A stretch of DNA of 64,000 bases from Roseomonas sp. Its GTDB lineage: Bacteria; Pseudomonadota; Alphaproteobacteria; Acetobacterales; Acetobacteraceae. The notes beneath the pieces are model-generated. The model saw nothing but the letters and a program-made list of their open reading frames with translations, ran no database searches and was not told where the DNA came from. Shown here piece by piece: positions 1 to 8,781 of the stretch (position 1 is its first letter; each line of letters starts with the position of its first letter). A program made the position numbers and the translations under genes. Where the stretch lies: NCBI GenBank assembly GCA_020249435.1, contig JADCFQ010000008.1:1-64000 (forward strand), in the 5' to 3' direction.

Positions 1-552
1 ACCTCCTGGTCATGCCAGTCGTATGTATTGACTACCTTCTCCCTGCTCATCCGTGACGCCTCCGCGAATCGGCGTCACAAACAGAATCACAAATGATTCA
101 CTCAGAGCAAATGCCCCATCAGAGATGTGGGTAATTGAAAGGTCTGGCGAGCGGTTACTCGAATTAGATGTTCGCGGAAAGCAGGAACCTGCTGATTATA
201 CACCTACGATGTTTTCCTGACAGTGACCGGATTTCAAGCAGGCATCAAGTGGCTTTGGGTTTGGCAATTTTTGTCTGGCTGTTCACCTCCGCGTTGCTGG
301 TTTTCAGCACGCGGCCCGGCCCAAGCGTCGCGCAAATGGCAGTCAATGGCGGATTGTACAAAGATCTTGCCCATGCCCGTACAGTTTTTGAAGCCAAGAC
401 GTGTAACTTGGTGGCGCGGAGAAGGCGATCATCAGCTCCGCAGCTGTGTTTTCCAGCTGCCGCAGTCTTTCCTGCTTGAGGGTTGTGTCGCAACGCCGTC
501 GAACCCAGCGTCGTCGGTGGCCTGTGTCCGGTGACTACCGCAGGGGACAACG

Positions 553-981
553 CTACCCGCCCCCGAGGCGCTTCCAAACCCCATCCGCATGGGCAATCAG
601 CTTATCGCCCGCGGTCAGCCGGCCACGCACGAATACGATTGAACGCGTGACACGCATCACCTCACCTTCCGCCACCAGGAAATCCCCCTGCCTGGCGCCA
701 GAGATGAAATGCACATTCAACTGCACGGTGACATTCGGGCCGCGATCGGCCGCTTCCCACACCGTATGGCCAAGGGTTTGATCCAGGAAGGTGGAAATCA
801 TGCCGCCATGGACAATGCCGTGGATATTGCTGTGCTTTTCTTCGACCAGCAGCCCATGCAGGCGCCGCCCATCCACGGTTTTCTGCCAGAAGGGGCCAAC
901 CAAGGCGGGGAAGCCATCCTCATGCCAGACGAAATCCGTCCAGCCATCGGCGGCAGGGTCATAGGGTGTTTTCGCGTTCAT
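553..981 (-). CDS. PaaI-family (hotdog fold) thioesterase
   Basis: Translated ORF with hotdog motif HGGMISTFLDQTLGHTVW and VTVQLNVHFISGARQGD. Confidence 0.85.
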   Translation of the reverse strand: MNAKTPYDPAADGWTDFVWHEDGFPALVGPFWQKTVDGRRLHGLLVEEKHSNIHGIVHGGMISTFLDQTLGHTVWEAADRGPNVTVQLNVHFISGARQGDFLVAEGEVMRVTRSIVFVRGRLTAGDKLIAHADGVWKRLGGG

Positions 982-1077
982 GGGGGCAGGTGTAACGCAA
1001 AGCGGGCCGGCGGTGAAATGCGGGGCCGCGCCAGATGGCCTGCGCGGCGCAGACTGTTTCCTTGGCTTGTAAGGAAT

Positions 1078-1152
1078 TGGTTGGGGCGCCAGGATTCGAA
1101 CCTGGGAATGGCGGTACCAAAAACCGCTGCCTTACCGCTTGGCGACGCCCCA
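1078..1152 (-). tRNA. tRNA-Gln (anticodon TTG)
   Basis: Reverse complement TGGGGCGTCGCCAAGCGGTAAGGCAGCGGTTTTTGGTACCGCC...GGTTCGAATCCTGGCGCCCCAACCA folds as a cloverleaf; acceptor TGGGGCG/CGCCCCA, anticodon loop TTTTGGT, T-loop GGTTCGAATCC, encoded CCA. Confidence 0.95.
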
Positions 1153-1177
1153 ATAAGCCCGCGCGGCGTAATAGCCT

Positions 1178-2035
1178 TCAAAGGGCGGCGCCGTGAAGCC
1201 CCCCTCCCCAACACCACCAGGCGGAGGGCAAGGCCGCTGCCGCTGAAGCCGCCGCAGCCGCATTCGGAAAGACCCCAAAGCAGGTGGCGCCTGAACCACT
1301 CATGCGCGCCAAAAGGCAGCCAGGGCTTCTGGAAATCGCCGCCAGAACCTCAGCAATCGCGGGGCAAAGGCTGATCGCGGGCGCCTGCAAATCATTGCCC
1401 AAACGCGCCAAATCCGCCGCCATTTCAGCCGCACTTCCCCAGGCTTCCGGCAAGTCAGCGCGCGCCGAAAACCCGGCCTGACGGGCGCGAAACACGGCCG
1501 GGGTCGCCAAAGCCTCACGCGGATTCGCAAGCAAAAGCCCAAAGCGCGGCAAGCGTGGTGCGGCGCTCAGCACCTCACCCACCCCTTCCATGCGGGCGGG
1601 GCGTGAGCCCACACATACCGGCACATCGGCGCCGAGCTTCGCGCCAAGCGCGGCCAGCACGGCTTCCGGCAAGCCCAGGCGCCAGAGCCGATTGAGCACG
1701 CGCAGGCTTGCCGCCGCATCGGCGCTGCCGCCACCAATGCCACTCGCGACCGGCAGGCGCTTCAGCAAATGCAGCAGCGCATGGCCTTCAAGCCCGGCGG
1801 CCTCCGCCAAGGCCCGCGCCGCGCGCAGCACCAGATTATCAGGCTCGGCATCCAGCGCCGCGCCTTCCGCGCCTTCAATGGCGAGCGACAGGATCTCCCC
1901 CGAACAGGCGCTGACCGTATCGCCCATGCCGGCAAACACGACCAGACTATCCAGCAGATGATACCCATCCGCCCGGCGCCCCGTGACATGCAGGAAAAGA
2001 TTGACCTTGGCCGGAGCCGCTTCGGAGATTTTCAG
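1178..2035 (-). CDS. ispE: 4-diphosphocytidyl-2-C-methyl-D-erythritol kinase (start inferred at CTG, see findings)
   Basis: GHMP kinase motif [21 protein letters not shown]; the conserved N-terminus [35 protein letters not shown] is encoded upstream of the ORF-track ATG at 1939. Confidence 0.85.
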   Translation of the reverse strand: MKISEAAPAKVNLFLHVTGRRADGYHLLDSLVVFAGMGDTVSACSGEILSLAIEGAEGAALDAEPDNLVLRAARALAEAAGLEGHALLHLLKRLPVASGIGGGSADAAASLRVLNRLWRLGLPEAVLAALGAKLGADVPVCVGSRPARMEGVGEVLSAAPRLPRFGLLLANPREALATPAVFRARQAGFSARADLPEAWGSAAEMAADLARLGNDLQAPAISLCPAIAEVLAAISRSPGCLLARMSGSGATCFGVFPNAAAAASAAAALPSAWWCWGGGLHGAAL

Positions 2036-3735
2036 CGCCGCGTCTCCGCCGCCGGCTGAGGCGCCAGCCCGCTCGCGATCTTGGCTTCGATCTTCGGGCC
2101 CTCATCGCCCTCAGGCCCCAGCATCAGGGCGCGGCGCCATTGGAACAGCGCTTCCCGCCGGCGGCCCTGCGCCCAATAGGCATCGCCCAAATGGTCGTTG
2201 ATGACGCTGCTTTGCGATTCAAGCTCGACCGCCTTTTCCAGCCAGCGCACCGCGCCCGGAATATCGCCAAGCTTATACAGCGCCCAACCAAGGCTATCGG
2301 CGATATTCCCATCATTCGGGCGCAGTTCCACGGCGCGTTCCAGCATGCGCCGCGCCTCGACCAAATTCTGCCCAAGCTCCACCCAGCTATAGGCCAGGTA
2401 ATTCAACACCAAAGGCTGTTCGGGGCTGAGGCTGAGCGCGCGTTGGAAATCCGCCTCGGCCTCTGGCCAGCGCTTGGCACGTTCCAAGGCAATGCCGCGG
2501 GCATAGAAAATCGGCCAATGCGTGACGGCTGGCACCCCAATGCGCGCGATGGCCGCGTCATAGGCGGCAATCGCGGGTGGCCAATTCTGCCGCCCGCGAT
2601 ACATGTCACCAAGCCGCGCCATGGGCTGAAAGGCGCGCGGGAATTGCGCCGATAGCCGGCGGAGTTCCGCCTCGGCTTCCGGCAACTTATCCAGCCGATC
2701 AAGCAAACCAGCGCGCCGCAGCGCCAGAAGTGGTGCGAAGGGATCGGCGGGATCGGCGCGTTCCAGCAAGGCCAAAGCGGCTTCGTATTGGCCTTCATCA
2801 CTCAGCGCCTCTGCCCCCGCGAGCAGCGCCGGCCCGTAGCGCGGACGAAGCTGCAATGCGAGCCGCACCATCGCCAGCGAAAACTCACCGGATTGCGGCC
2901 CACGGAGTGCAGTAGCGAGACCAAGATAGGCTTCCGCCATGCCCTCAGTGGCGGAGGCCACCACGCGACGTGTCGCCAAAGCCTCCCGCCCGCCGGTATC
3001 GGCAAAGAGTCCGGCATCATCCTGGCCACGGCCCAGCCGATCCAACAGCCGATCTGCCTCTGCCTGCTGGCCGGCGCGCATCAATATGCCGGCCATGGTG
3101 CGGGCGAGCGGCAGGCTCGGCGCCGGGCCGTCTGCCAGTGTGAGCCGCACCAGGCGTTCCGCTTCGCGCGGGCGCTCCGCGATATCGGCAATCATGGCGG
3201 CATGCAGCGCATAAATCCCGCGCTGGCGGCCCGCTTCCGTGAGCGGGCGGAGGGTGGCCAGCGCCGCATCCGTCTGGCCCCGGCCTTGTTGCGCCCAAGC
3301 CACCAGCAAGGGCTTCAATAGGCTGGATAACCCCTGATTGGGCAGGGCGCGAAAGCGCTGTTCGGCGCGATCAAAGCGCCCGGCCTGCGCATCCTGCCCG
3401 GCCAGATACATGGCGGCGAGGGGTTCATTCGGGATGACCCGCGCGAGCCTGGCAGCATCCGACCGGCCATCCAGCAGGGTTGCGATAAAGGCGCGCTGGA
3501 TGACTTCAGGTTCCGATGGGTCGCGCCGGAGTGCCCGCAACAGGCTATCGGCGGCGAATTTCGTATCGGCTTCATTGGTGGCGAAGCGCCCGGCCAGATA
3601 GGACCCGAAGGCGCCGGTGACTTCGGGTGCCGCGCCGCGCAGCGCCGGGCGTTCTGCATTATCGCCGGCTGCGCAGGCGGAGAGCAGCGCTGCGGCCAGC
3701 AGCCAATGGCGGCGGGGCGGGACGAGAGAAGCCAT
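2032..3735 (-). CDS. Tetratricopeptide-repeat lipoprotein-like protein
   Basis: Multiple TPR motifs (e.g. [48 protein letters not shown]); N-terminal signal [13 protein letters not shown]. Confidence 0.85.
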   Translation of the reverse strand: MASLVPPRRHWLLAAALLSACAAGDNAERPALRGAAPEVTGAFGSYLAGRFATNEADTKFAADSLLRALRRDPSEPEVIQRAFIATLLDGRSDAARLARVIPNEPLAAMYLAGQDAQAGRFDRAEQRFRALPNQGLSSLLKPLLVAWAQQGRGQTDAALATLRPLTEAGRQRGIYALHAAMIADIAERPREAERLVRLTLADGPAPSLPLARTMAGILMRAGQQAEADRLLDRLGRGQDDAGLFADTGGREALATRRVVASATEGMAEAYLGLATALRGPQSGEFSLAMVRLALQLRPRYGPALLAGAEALSDEGQYEAALALLERADPADPFAPLLALRRAGLLDRLDKLPEAEAELRRLSAQFPRAFQPMARLGDMYRGRQNWPPAIAAYDAAIARIGVPAVTHWPIFYARGIALERAKRWPEAEADFQRALSLSPEQPLVLNYLAYSWVELGQNLVEARRMLERAVELRPNDGNIADSLGWALYKLGDIPGAVRWLEKAVELESQSSVINDHLGDAYWAQGRRREALFQWRRALMLGPEGDEGPKIEAKIASGLAPQPAAETRR

Positions 3736-3968
3736 GCTGTTATAGTAAACCGACTGACCCTACAAACCAAGGCCGAGGCTTGTGGCAGGCGAGGCGATGG
3801 CCCTGATAGCGGGCGCCCCTGAAGCCGGCGTCAGGCGGCTTTGGGGTTGGCGCTTCCTGGGCTGCCATGCCTCAATCTGCGGCGGGAAGAAGTGGAGGGG
3901 GGAGTTTTGGGTTTTCGGCGGAAGAACGATTGGCGTGGCGGGGCAGGTGATGGGGCAGGGGGGCTGAT

Positions 3969-4319
3969 ATGAGCACGATGCTGGAATACGAAGGGTATCT
4001 TGGGTCGGTCGAATACAGCAATGAGGATGAGGTGCTGCATGGCCGGCTTGAGTTTATCCGTGATCTGGTAGGCTATGAAGGCAAGGACGCCAAAGGGATC
4101 AAGGCAGCCTTTCAGGAAGCGGTGGATGATTATCTTGAACTTTGCGAGGCCGAAGGCCGCAAGCCCGATGTGCCGTTGAAAGGCAGCTTCAATGTGCGCC
4201 CTGGGCGCGACTTGCATCGCCGCGCGATGCTTTACGCGAGGCGGCGGGGGGTTAATCTCAATACCGTCGTCAGTGATGCGCTGCGGCGGTATCTGGAAGG
4301 TGAGGGGCGTGCGGCGTGA
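3969..4319 (+). CDS. HicB-family antitoxin-like protein
   Basis: Typical HicB sequence LEYEGYLGSVEYSNEDEVLHGRLEFIRDLVGYEG...GKFNVRP-like GSFNVRPGRDLHRRAMLYARRRGVNLNTVVSDALRRYL. Confidence 0.85.
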   Translation: MSTMLEYEGYLGSVEYSNEDEVLHGRLEFIRDLVGYEGKDAKGIKAAFQEAVDDYLELCEAEGRKPDVPLKGSFNVRPGRDLHRRAMLYARRRGVNLNTVVSDALRRYLEGEGRAA

Positions 4320-4483
4320 TAATGTCTCGGTACCAAAGCCGCCTGAGGCCCGCTTCAAATGCGGTCCCTGTTAGGGAATATCGTAGGTGTACATTCGCTA
4401 GGTTATCGTTCTGAAAAAAGTCTGGCGATAACTTGGTAAAAATCTGCGATTACACACTACAACATCGCTTCTCTGGGTGAATT

Positions 4484-4951
4484 TTATCCGATTACCCATT
4501 TTTCGGCCTTGATGAGATCGAGAACGCTCATGCTAGTCATGGCGAGCGAAAGGCAAACGTCGGGGATATTAGGTCGGTTCGCGTTTCCGGTTGGCTTCTC
4601 GTCCGTCACTAGTGACAAGTTTTCCACACGCGCAAGTGCGACTACGAAGGGGTCAGCCGACGTGCGCAATTTGCGTTCGCCGACGAGGCGCGGGAATTGA
4701 GTGAGCACTCGGACGGCCTCGAGCTGAATGGCGTCGTCTAGCTCGCGAAACATTTGCGGTCGCGCTTTAAGCCAAGCGTGCAATTCATCCGAACGTTTTT
4801 TCATCTCATTGAGCACTTCAATTGGCGCAATCAGTCGCTTATCAGAAATAAGCTGGTCCATTTTGTTCCAAAACGAGGGGAAATTTTCGATCGGATAGCG
4901 TTCTTGCCAGGCTGCAATCAGAGAGCTCGTGTCGATGCAATAGACGGTCAT
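4484..4951 (-). CDS. DUF4411 (PIN-like) family protein, putative toxin
   Basis: MTVYCIDTSSLIAAWQERYPIENFPSFW..., SADPFVVALA, LVTDEKP; acidic PIN-like residues; adjacent to ImmA/IrrE gene. Confidence 0.8.
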   Translation of the reverse strand: MTVYCIDTSSLIAAWQERYPIENFPSFWNKMDQLISDKRLIAPIEVLNEMKKRSDELHAWLKARPQMFRELDDAIQLEAVRVLTQFPRLVGERKLRTSADPFVVALARVENLSLVTDEKPTGNANRPNIPDVCLSLAMTSMSVLDLIKAEKWVIG

Positions 4952-4953
4952 GC

Positions 4954-6156
4954 TTACACCGCCATCTGGAAGGCGACGCGCTCAAGGGCGGGTATGTGTT
5001 TGACCTTTGCACCAAGGTAACTCGACACGTCATTTAACGTGATGCGTTGGTCGTAATAGCTGCGCAGAACAAGGCGCGTGAATTCACGCCCGTTCCAGCT
5101 CATTAACATAGTCGACCGCTTTATTTGGACCGGCCGCTTGTCTTCCTTCTTGGCGTCCGCCTCTAGGCGATATTCCTCATGAAACCGCGCGCGCTGATCG
5201 CGGTAGAAGTCCCATGTGGCTCTGCCCAGCGACACAAATCGTAGCAACAACGCTTCGCGGCTGACGCCGATCGCGCGTGCAATCGTACGCAATGTATCGT
5301 CGTTCCATTCACGCGCGCCGGTTGGCGTGACCTCAGAAAATCCTAAGACCAAGCTTTGCGGCATCAAGGCCGCCGCTGCAACCGCATCACAAAACCGCTC
5401 GATCCGCTGATTATCTGGCTGGCTGCCAAGGTCTTCGGACGCGCCGTTTGAGATTGCGCTTTCCCCAAGCGCAACGTGGGCAAGCTCATGCAACAACGTG
5501 AAGGCTTTTCCACCCTGACTGTAATCGCGACCATTGACAACGATCACCGGTAGTTCGGGCTTTGCAATTGCAAAGCCGCGCATCTGCCGAAGCTCAACGG
5601 CATAGTGTGGTCCGCCAATGACGAAAACGAGAATATCGTGGTCTTCCATCGCGCGTCGCCAAAAATCAAAGGCACGATTTCCCCTTGCAGCTCTTGTCTG
5701 TGACGCGTGATCGACGCCAAGAAAATCTCGAATAGCCTGGCCAACTTTTTCCGGATCATCCGCAAGTGTTGCACGGAGCGGAAAAGGCTTCGGCTTTGAA
5801 CGCAGCTCGTCATGAAGTTCAAGTGCCAGCTCGCGCCGTTCGTAAGCGCTGCGAATGTGGAAAGCGAGGTGTGGTGTGATCGCTTCGTCGTCTGCGTCGG
5901 GCAGCTTGCGAAAATCGCGGAGCGGGGCGAAATCTGCCGGCGGCTCCGGCAGATAAAAAACGGCCAGAGGGAAGTGATACTTTGCGGCCAACAACCGAAG
6001 CTGGCTGATGGTCGGCGCGTCGTCGCCGCGCTCCCACGCTTCCAGTCGGCCGAGATCGACGTGCGCGGCTTTGGCGGCGTCTTCAGGGCGCACTTTGGCG
6101 CGCTTGCGCGTCCACTCCAGGAGGGCGGGTTTAACCAGTGCCTTAGCGGCGGTCAT
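4954..6156 (-). CDS. XRE-family HTH plus ImmA/IrrE metallopeptidase domain protein
   Basis: N-terminal HTH (RPEDAAKAAHVDLGRLEAWERGDDAPTISQLRLLAAKY) and zinc metalloprotease motif LLHELAHVAL; likely start MTAAKAL at 6156 inside track ORF 4954..6177. Confidence 0.85.
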   Translation of the reverse strand: MTAAKALVKPALLEWTRKRAKVRPEDAAKAAHVDLGRLEAWERGDDAPTISQLRLLAAKYHFPLAVFYLPEPPADFAPLRDFRKLPDADDEAITPHLAFHIRSAYERRELALELHDELRSKPKPFPLRATLADDPEKVGQAIRDFLGVDHASQTRAARGNRAFDFWRRAMEDHDILVFVIGGPHYAVELRQMRGFAIAKPELPVIVVNGRDYSQGGKAFTLLHELAHVALGESAISNGASEDLGSQPDNQRIERFCDAVAAAALMPQSLVLGFSEVTPTGAREWNDDTLRTIARAIGVSREALLLRFVSLGRATWDFYRDQRARFHEEYRLEADAKKEDKRPVQIKRSTMLMSWNGREFTRLVLRSYYDQRITLNDVSSYLGAKVKHIPALERVAFQMAV

Positions 6157-6368
6157 GATGACCCCCTTGAGCGGCAAGACGCATCGTCGCTGGCATCACC
6201 TGCCGCGATCTTGGTGAACGCTGAGTCGAGACATGCGCGCACCGTCATTGTGCCCGACACGCCACGAACCTCGAAGATGTTCTCGCAGCCGACGCGCGTA
6301 AGTGTGTCGCGCTGAATGCAGAGCGATTTGTCATCGGTTGAGATGTGAGCATAGCCGAATTTCATCAT
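6153..6368 (-). pseudogene. Truncated/degenerate serine recombinase (resolvase) N-terminus
   Basis: MKFGYAHISTDDKSLCIQRDTLTRVGCENIFEVRGVSGT resembles resolvase FGYARVSTDDQ..LQ.DAL..AGC..IFE..VSGT but stops at 71 aa without the rest of the domain. Confidence 0.75.
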
Positions 6369-6439
6369 TTTATTATGCCACGGGGTTTTGCAAAAAGTCG
6401 AGCTTTGAATTGCAAAGACTTAGCGCGGCTATCAAGCCT

Positions 6440-6925
6440 CTACCCCCTATCCCGCATCACCCGCGCCTTATCCCGCTGCCAATCCCGCGCCGCAATCGCG
6501 GCCCGCTTGTCATGCTTCTTCTTGCCCTCAGCCAGCCCCAGCAACACCTTCGCGCGCCCGCGTTCATTGAAATGAATATCCAGCGGCACCAGCGTCGCAC
6601 CCTCGCGCGTGATCGCGCCGATCAATTCGCGCGCCTGCTTCCGATGCAGCAACAATTTCCGAGGCCGACGCGGTTCAAACCGCGCCATGAAGGAACCCGC
6701 CTGCCATTCCGGGATATGGGCGTTGAATAGCCACATCTCCCCATCGCGTTCGCCGGCCCAGGCTTCCGTCAGCGTGGCGCGCCCGGCGCGGAGCGACTTC
6801 ACCTCAGGCCCCACCAGCGCCAGCCCCGCCTCGATGGTCTCATTGATCTTATAGTCAAACCGCGCCTTGCGGTTCTGCGCGGCGATACCGTGGGAAATCA
6901 TCCCCTTTTTGCGCGGTTCAGCCAT
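6440..6925 (-). CDS. smpB: SsrA-binding protein SmpB
   Basis: [42 protein letters not shown]...[54 protein letters not shown]. Confidence 0.97.
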   Translation of the reverse strand: MAEPRKKGMISHGIAAQNRKARFDYKINETIEAGLALVGPEVKSLRAGRATLTEAWAGERDGEMWLFNAHIPEWQAGSFMARFEPRRPRKLLLHRKQARELIGAITREGATLVPLDIHFNERGRAKVLLGLAEGKKKHDKRAAIAARDWQRDKARVMRDRG

Positions 6926-6957
6926 GTCTCAAGCGCCCACCGCGCGGGCGCATCCCT

Positions 6958-7836
6958 TCAGTTCAACAGGCCAGCCGAGACCATCGCCTCACGCACCCGC
7001 GCGCGCGTGGCCTCGCCACAGGGCGCCAGCGGCAGGCGGCAGTGATCGGTGCTCTTTGCCAGCAAACTCGCCGCATATTTCACGGGGCCGGGAGAGGTCT
7101 CGGAGAACAGCGCATCATGCAAAGGCACCAGGCGGTCCTGAATCTCCATCGCCTCATCCACACGGCCCAGGCGCCAGGCCTTGTGCATTTCCGCGCAAAG
7201 CCGCGGGGCCACATTGGCCGTGACGCTGATGCAGCCATGCCCGCCAGCCGCCAGGAAGGCGACAGCCGTATGATCCTCACCGGAAAGCTGCGCGAAATCG
7301 GGGCCGCAGGCGCGGCGCGTATGCAGCGGGCGCGCCAGGTTCGCGGTCGAATCCTTCACGCCGACAATATTCGGGTGCTTCGCCAGCCGCGCCATGGTCT
7401 CAACACTCATGTCAATCACGCTGCGCCCTGGGATATTGTACATCACCATGGGCAGATCAACGGCATCCGCAATCGCCTTGAAATGCAGATACATGCCTTC
7501 TTGCGTCGGCTTGTTGTAATAGGGTGTCACAACAAGGCAGGCATCGGCGCCGGCCTTCTTGGCGTGCCGGGTGAAGTCAATCGCCTCCGCCGTGCTGTTG
7601 CTGCCGGTGCCGGCAATCACGGGCACGCGCCCGGCAGCGGCTTCCACGCACATTTCCACCACGCGCTTATGTTCCTCATGCGAAAGCGTGGGGCTTTCGC
7701 CGGTGGTGCCAACGGGAATCAGCCCTTCGGTGCCCTCGGCAATCTGCCACTGCACCAATTCCTGAAAGGCTTTCTCGTCCACGGACCCATCCGCGCGCAT
7801 GGGTGTAATCAGCGCAACCATGGAACCCTTGAACAT
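6958..7836 (-). CDS. dapA: 4-hydroxy-tetrahydrodipicolinate synthase
   Basis: [24 protein letters not shown]...[17 protein letters not shown]...[18 protein letters not shown]...MYNIPGRS. Confidence 0.96.
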   Translation of the reverse strand: MFKGSMVALITPMRADGSVDEKAFQELVQWQIAEGTEGLIPVGTTGESPTLSHEEHKRVVEMCVEAAAGRVPVIAGTGSNSTAEAIDFTRHAKKAGADACLVVTPYYNKPTQEGMYLHFKAIADAVDLPMVMYNIPGRSVIDMSVETMARLAKHPNIVGVKDSTANLARPLHTRRACGPDFAQLSGEDHTAVAFLAAGGHGCISVTANVAPRLCAEMHKAWRLGRVDEAMEIQDRLVPLHDALFSETSPGPVKYAASLLAKSTDHCRLPLAPCGEATRARVREAMVSAGLLN

Positions 7837-7912
7837 GCTGGCATCCTCCTGGGGGATTTTGGAAAACGGAAGTTAGGCGCCAAGGCGCGCCGCGACAAGG
7901 CGGGAAGTGGGC

Positions 7913-8662
7913 CTAACCCGCCGCGCGGGCAATCGCCAGGAAATCCTCGGCCACCAGGCTGGCGCCGCCAACCAGCGCCCCATCCACATGCGGGATCGCG
8001 AGGATCGCGACCGCATTCCCCGGCTTGACCGAACCGCCATAAAGCAAGCGGAGCCCCGCGCCCTCGGCCGGGAAGGCAGCGCTTAGCTTGGCGCGCATCA
8101 TGGCGTGCATGGCGGAAATATCGGCCTCAGTCGGCGTGCGGCCCGTGCCGATGGCCCAAACGGGTTCATAAGCCACCACGCCGCCGGCAGCGCCAAAGCC
8201 CGCGGGTAGGCTCTCAGTCATTTGTTCGGCCACCACTTCCTCGGCCCGGCCCAAAAGCCGGTCATCCTCGGGCTCCCCCACGCAAACCACCGGGATCAGG
8301 CCGGCGGCCAAGGCGGCCTCGGCCTTGGCACGGACCCGGTGGCTGGTTTCCCGATACGCCATGCGGCGTTCGGAATGGCCCAGAATCACGTAAGCCGCCC
8401 CGGCATCCTTCAGCATGGCGGCCGAGATATCCCCGGTATGGGCGCCCTTGGCGGCCTCATGGCAATCCTGCCCGCCAAGCGCCATCGCCCCGGCGCAAAC
8501 CGGCGTCAAAGGGGAGATCAGCGTGGCGGGGGGGCAGATCAGCAGCTCGGCCCTCAGCCCCGCCGCGCCAGAGGCAACGGCGCGGGCCAAAGCCACGCCA
8601 TCCGCGGCCAGCCCATGCATTTTCCAATTGCCGGCGATCAGCGGGCGCACACCGGGGGTCAT
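7913..8662 (-). CDS. tpiA: Triosephosphate isomerase
   Basis: RPLIAGNWKMHG, ILGHSERR, YEPVWAIGTGRTPT, LLYGGSVKPGN; likely start MTPGVRP at 8662 inside the longer track ORF. Confidence 0.96.
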   Translation of the reverse strand: MTPGVRPLIAGNWKMHGLAADGVALARAVASGAAGLRAELLICPPATLISPLTPVCAGAMALGGQDCHEAAKGAHTGDISAAMLKDAGAAYVILGHSERRMAYRETSHRVRAKAEAALAAGLIPVVCVGEPEDDRLLGRAEEVVAEQMTESLPAGFGAAGGVVAYEPVWAIGTGRTPTEADISAMHAMMRAKLSAAFPAEGAGLRLLYGGSVKPGNAVAILAIPHVDGALVGGASLVAEDFLAIARAAG

Positions 8663-8781
8663 GCGGGGGTTCCTCCTGGGCTTGGGACGTACATTTTCTC
8701 GTGATTGGCTAGCCGCCACCCGGGGGCTTGGCAAGCATCGGGCCTTTCGCGCCGCGCCGCAGGGCGGTAATCAACTTCCCC

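Noticed and set aside
168-534. Short overlapping ORFs at the window start
   Set aside because: Overlap in several frames, no recognisable protein family, no clear ribosome binding site; not supportable as genes
1078-1152. tRNA-Gln as integration site for the phage-like element
   Set aside because: The element begins ~15 kb away and no repeated tRNA 3' end was seen near 16.5 or 30.6 kb
3782-3967. 61-aa ORF upstream of hicB as a HicA toxin
   Set aside because: Sequence (MAGEAMALIAGAPEAGVRRLWGW...) lacks the HicA core (GSHH.., VP.H) and is Gly-rich non-coding-like
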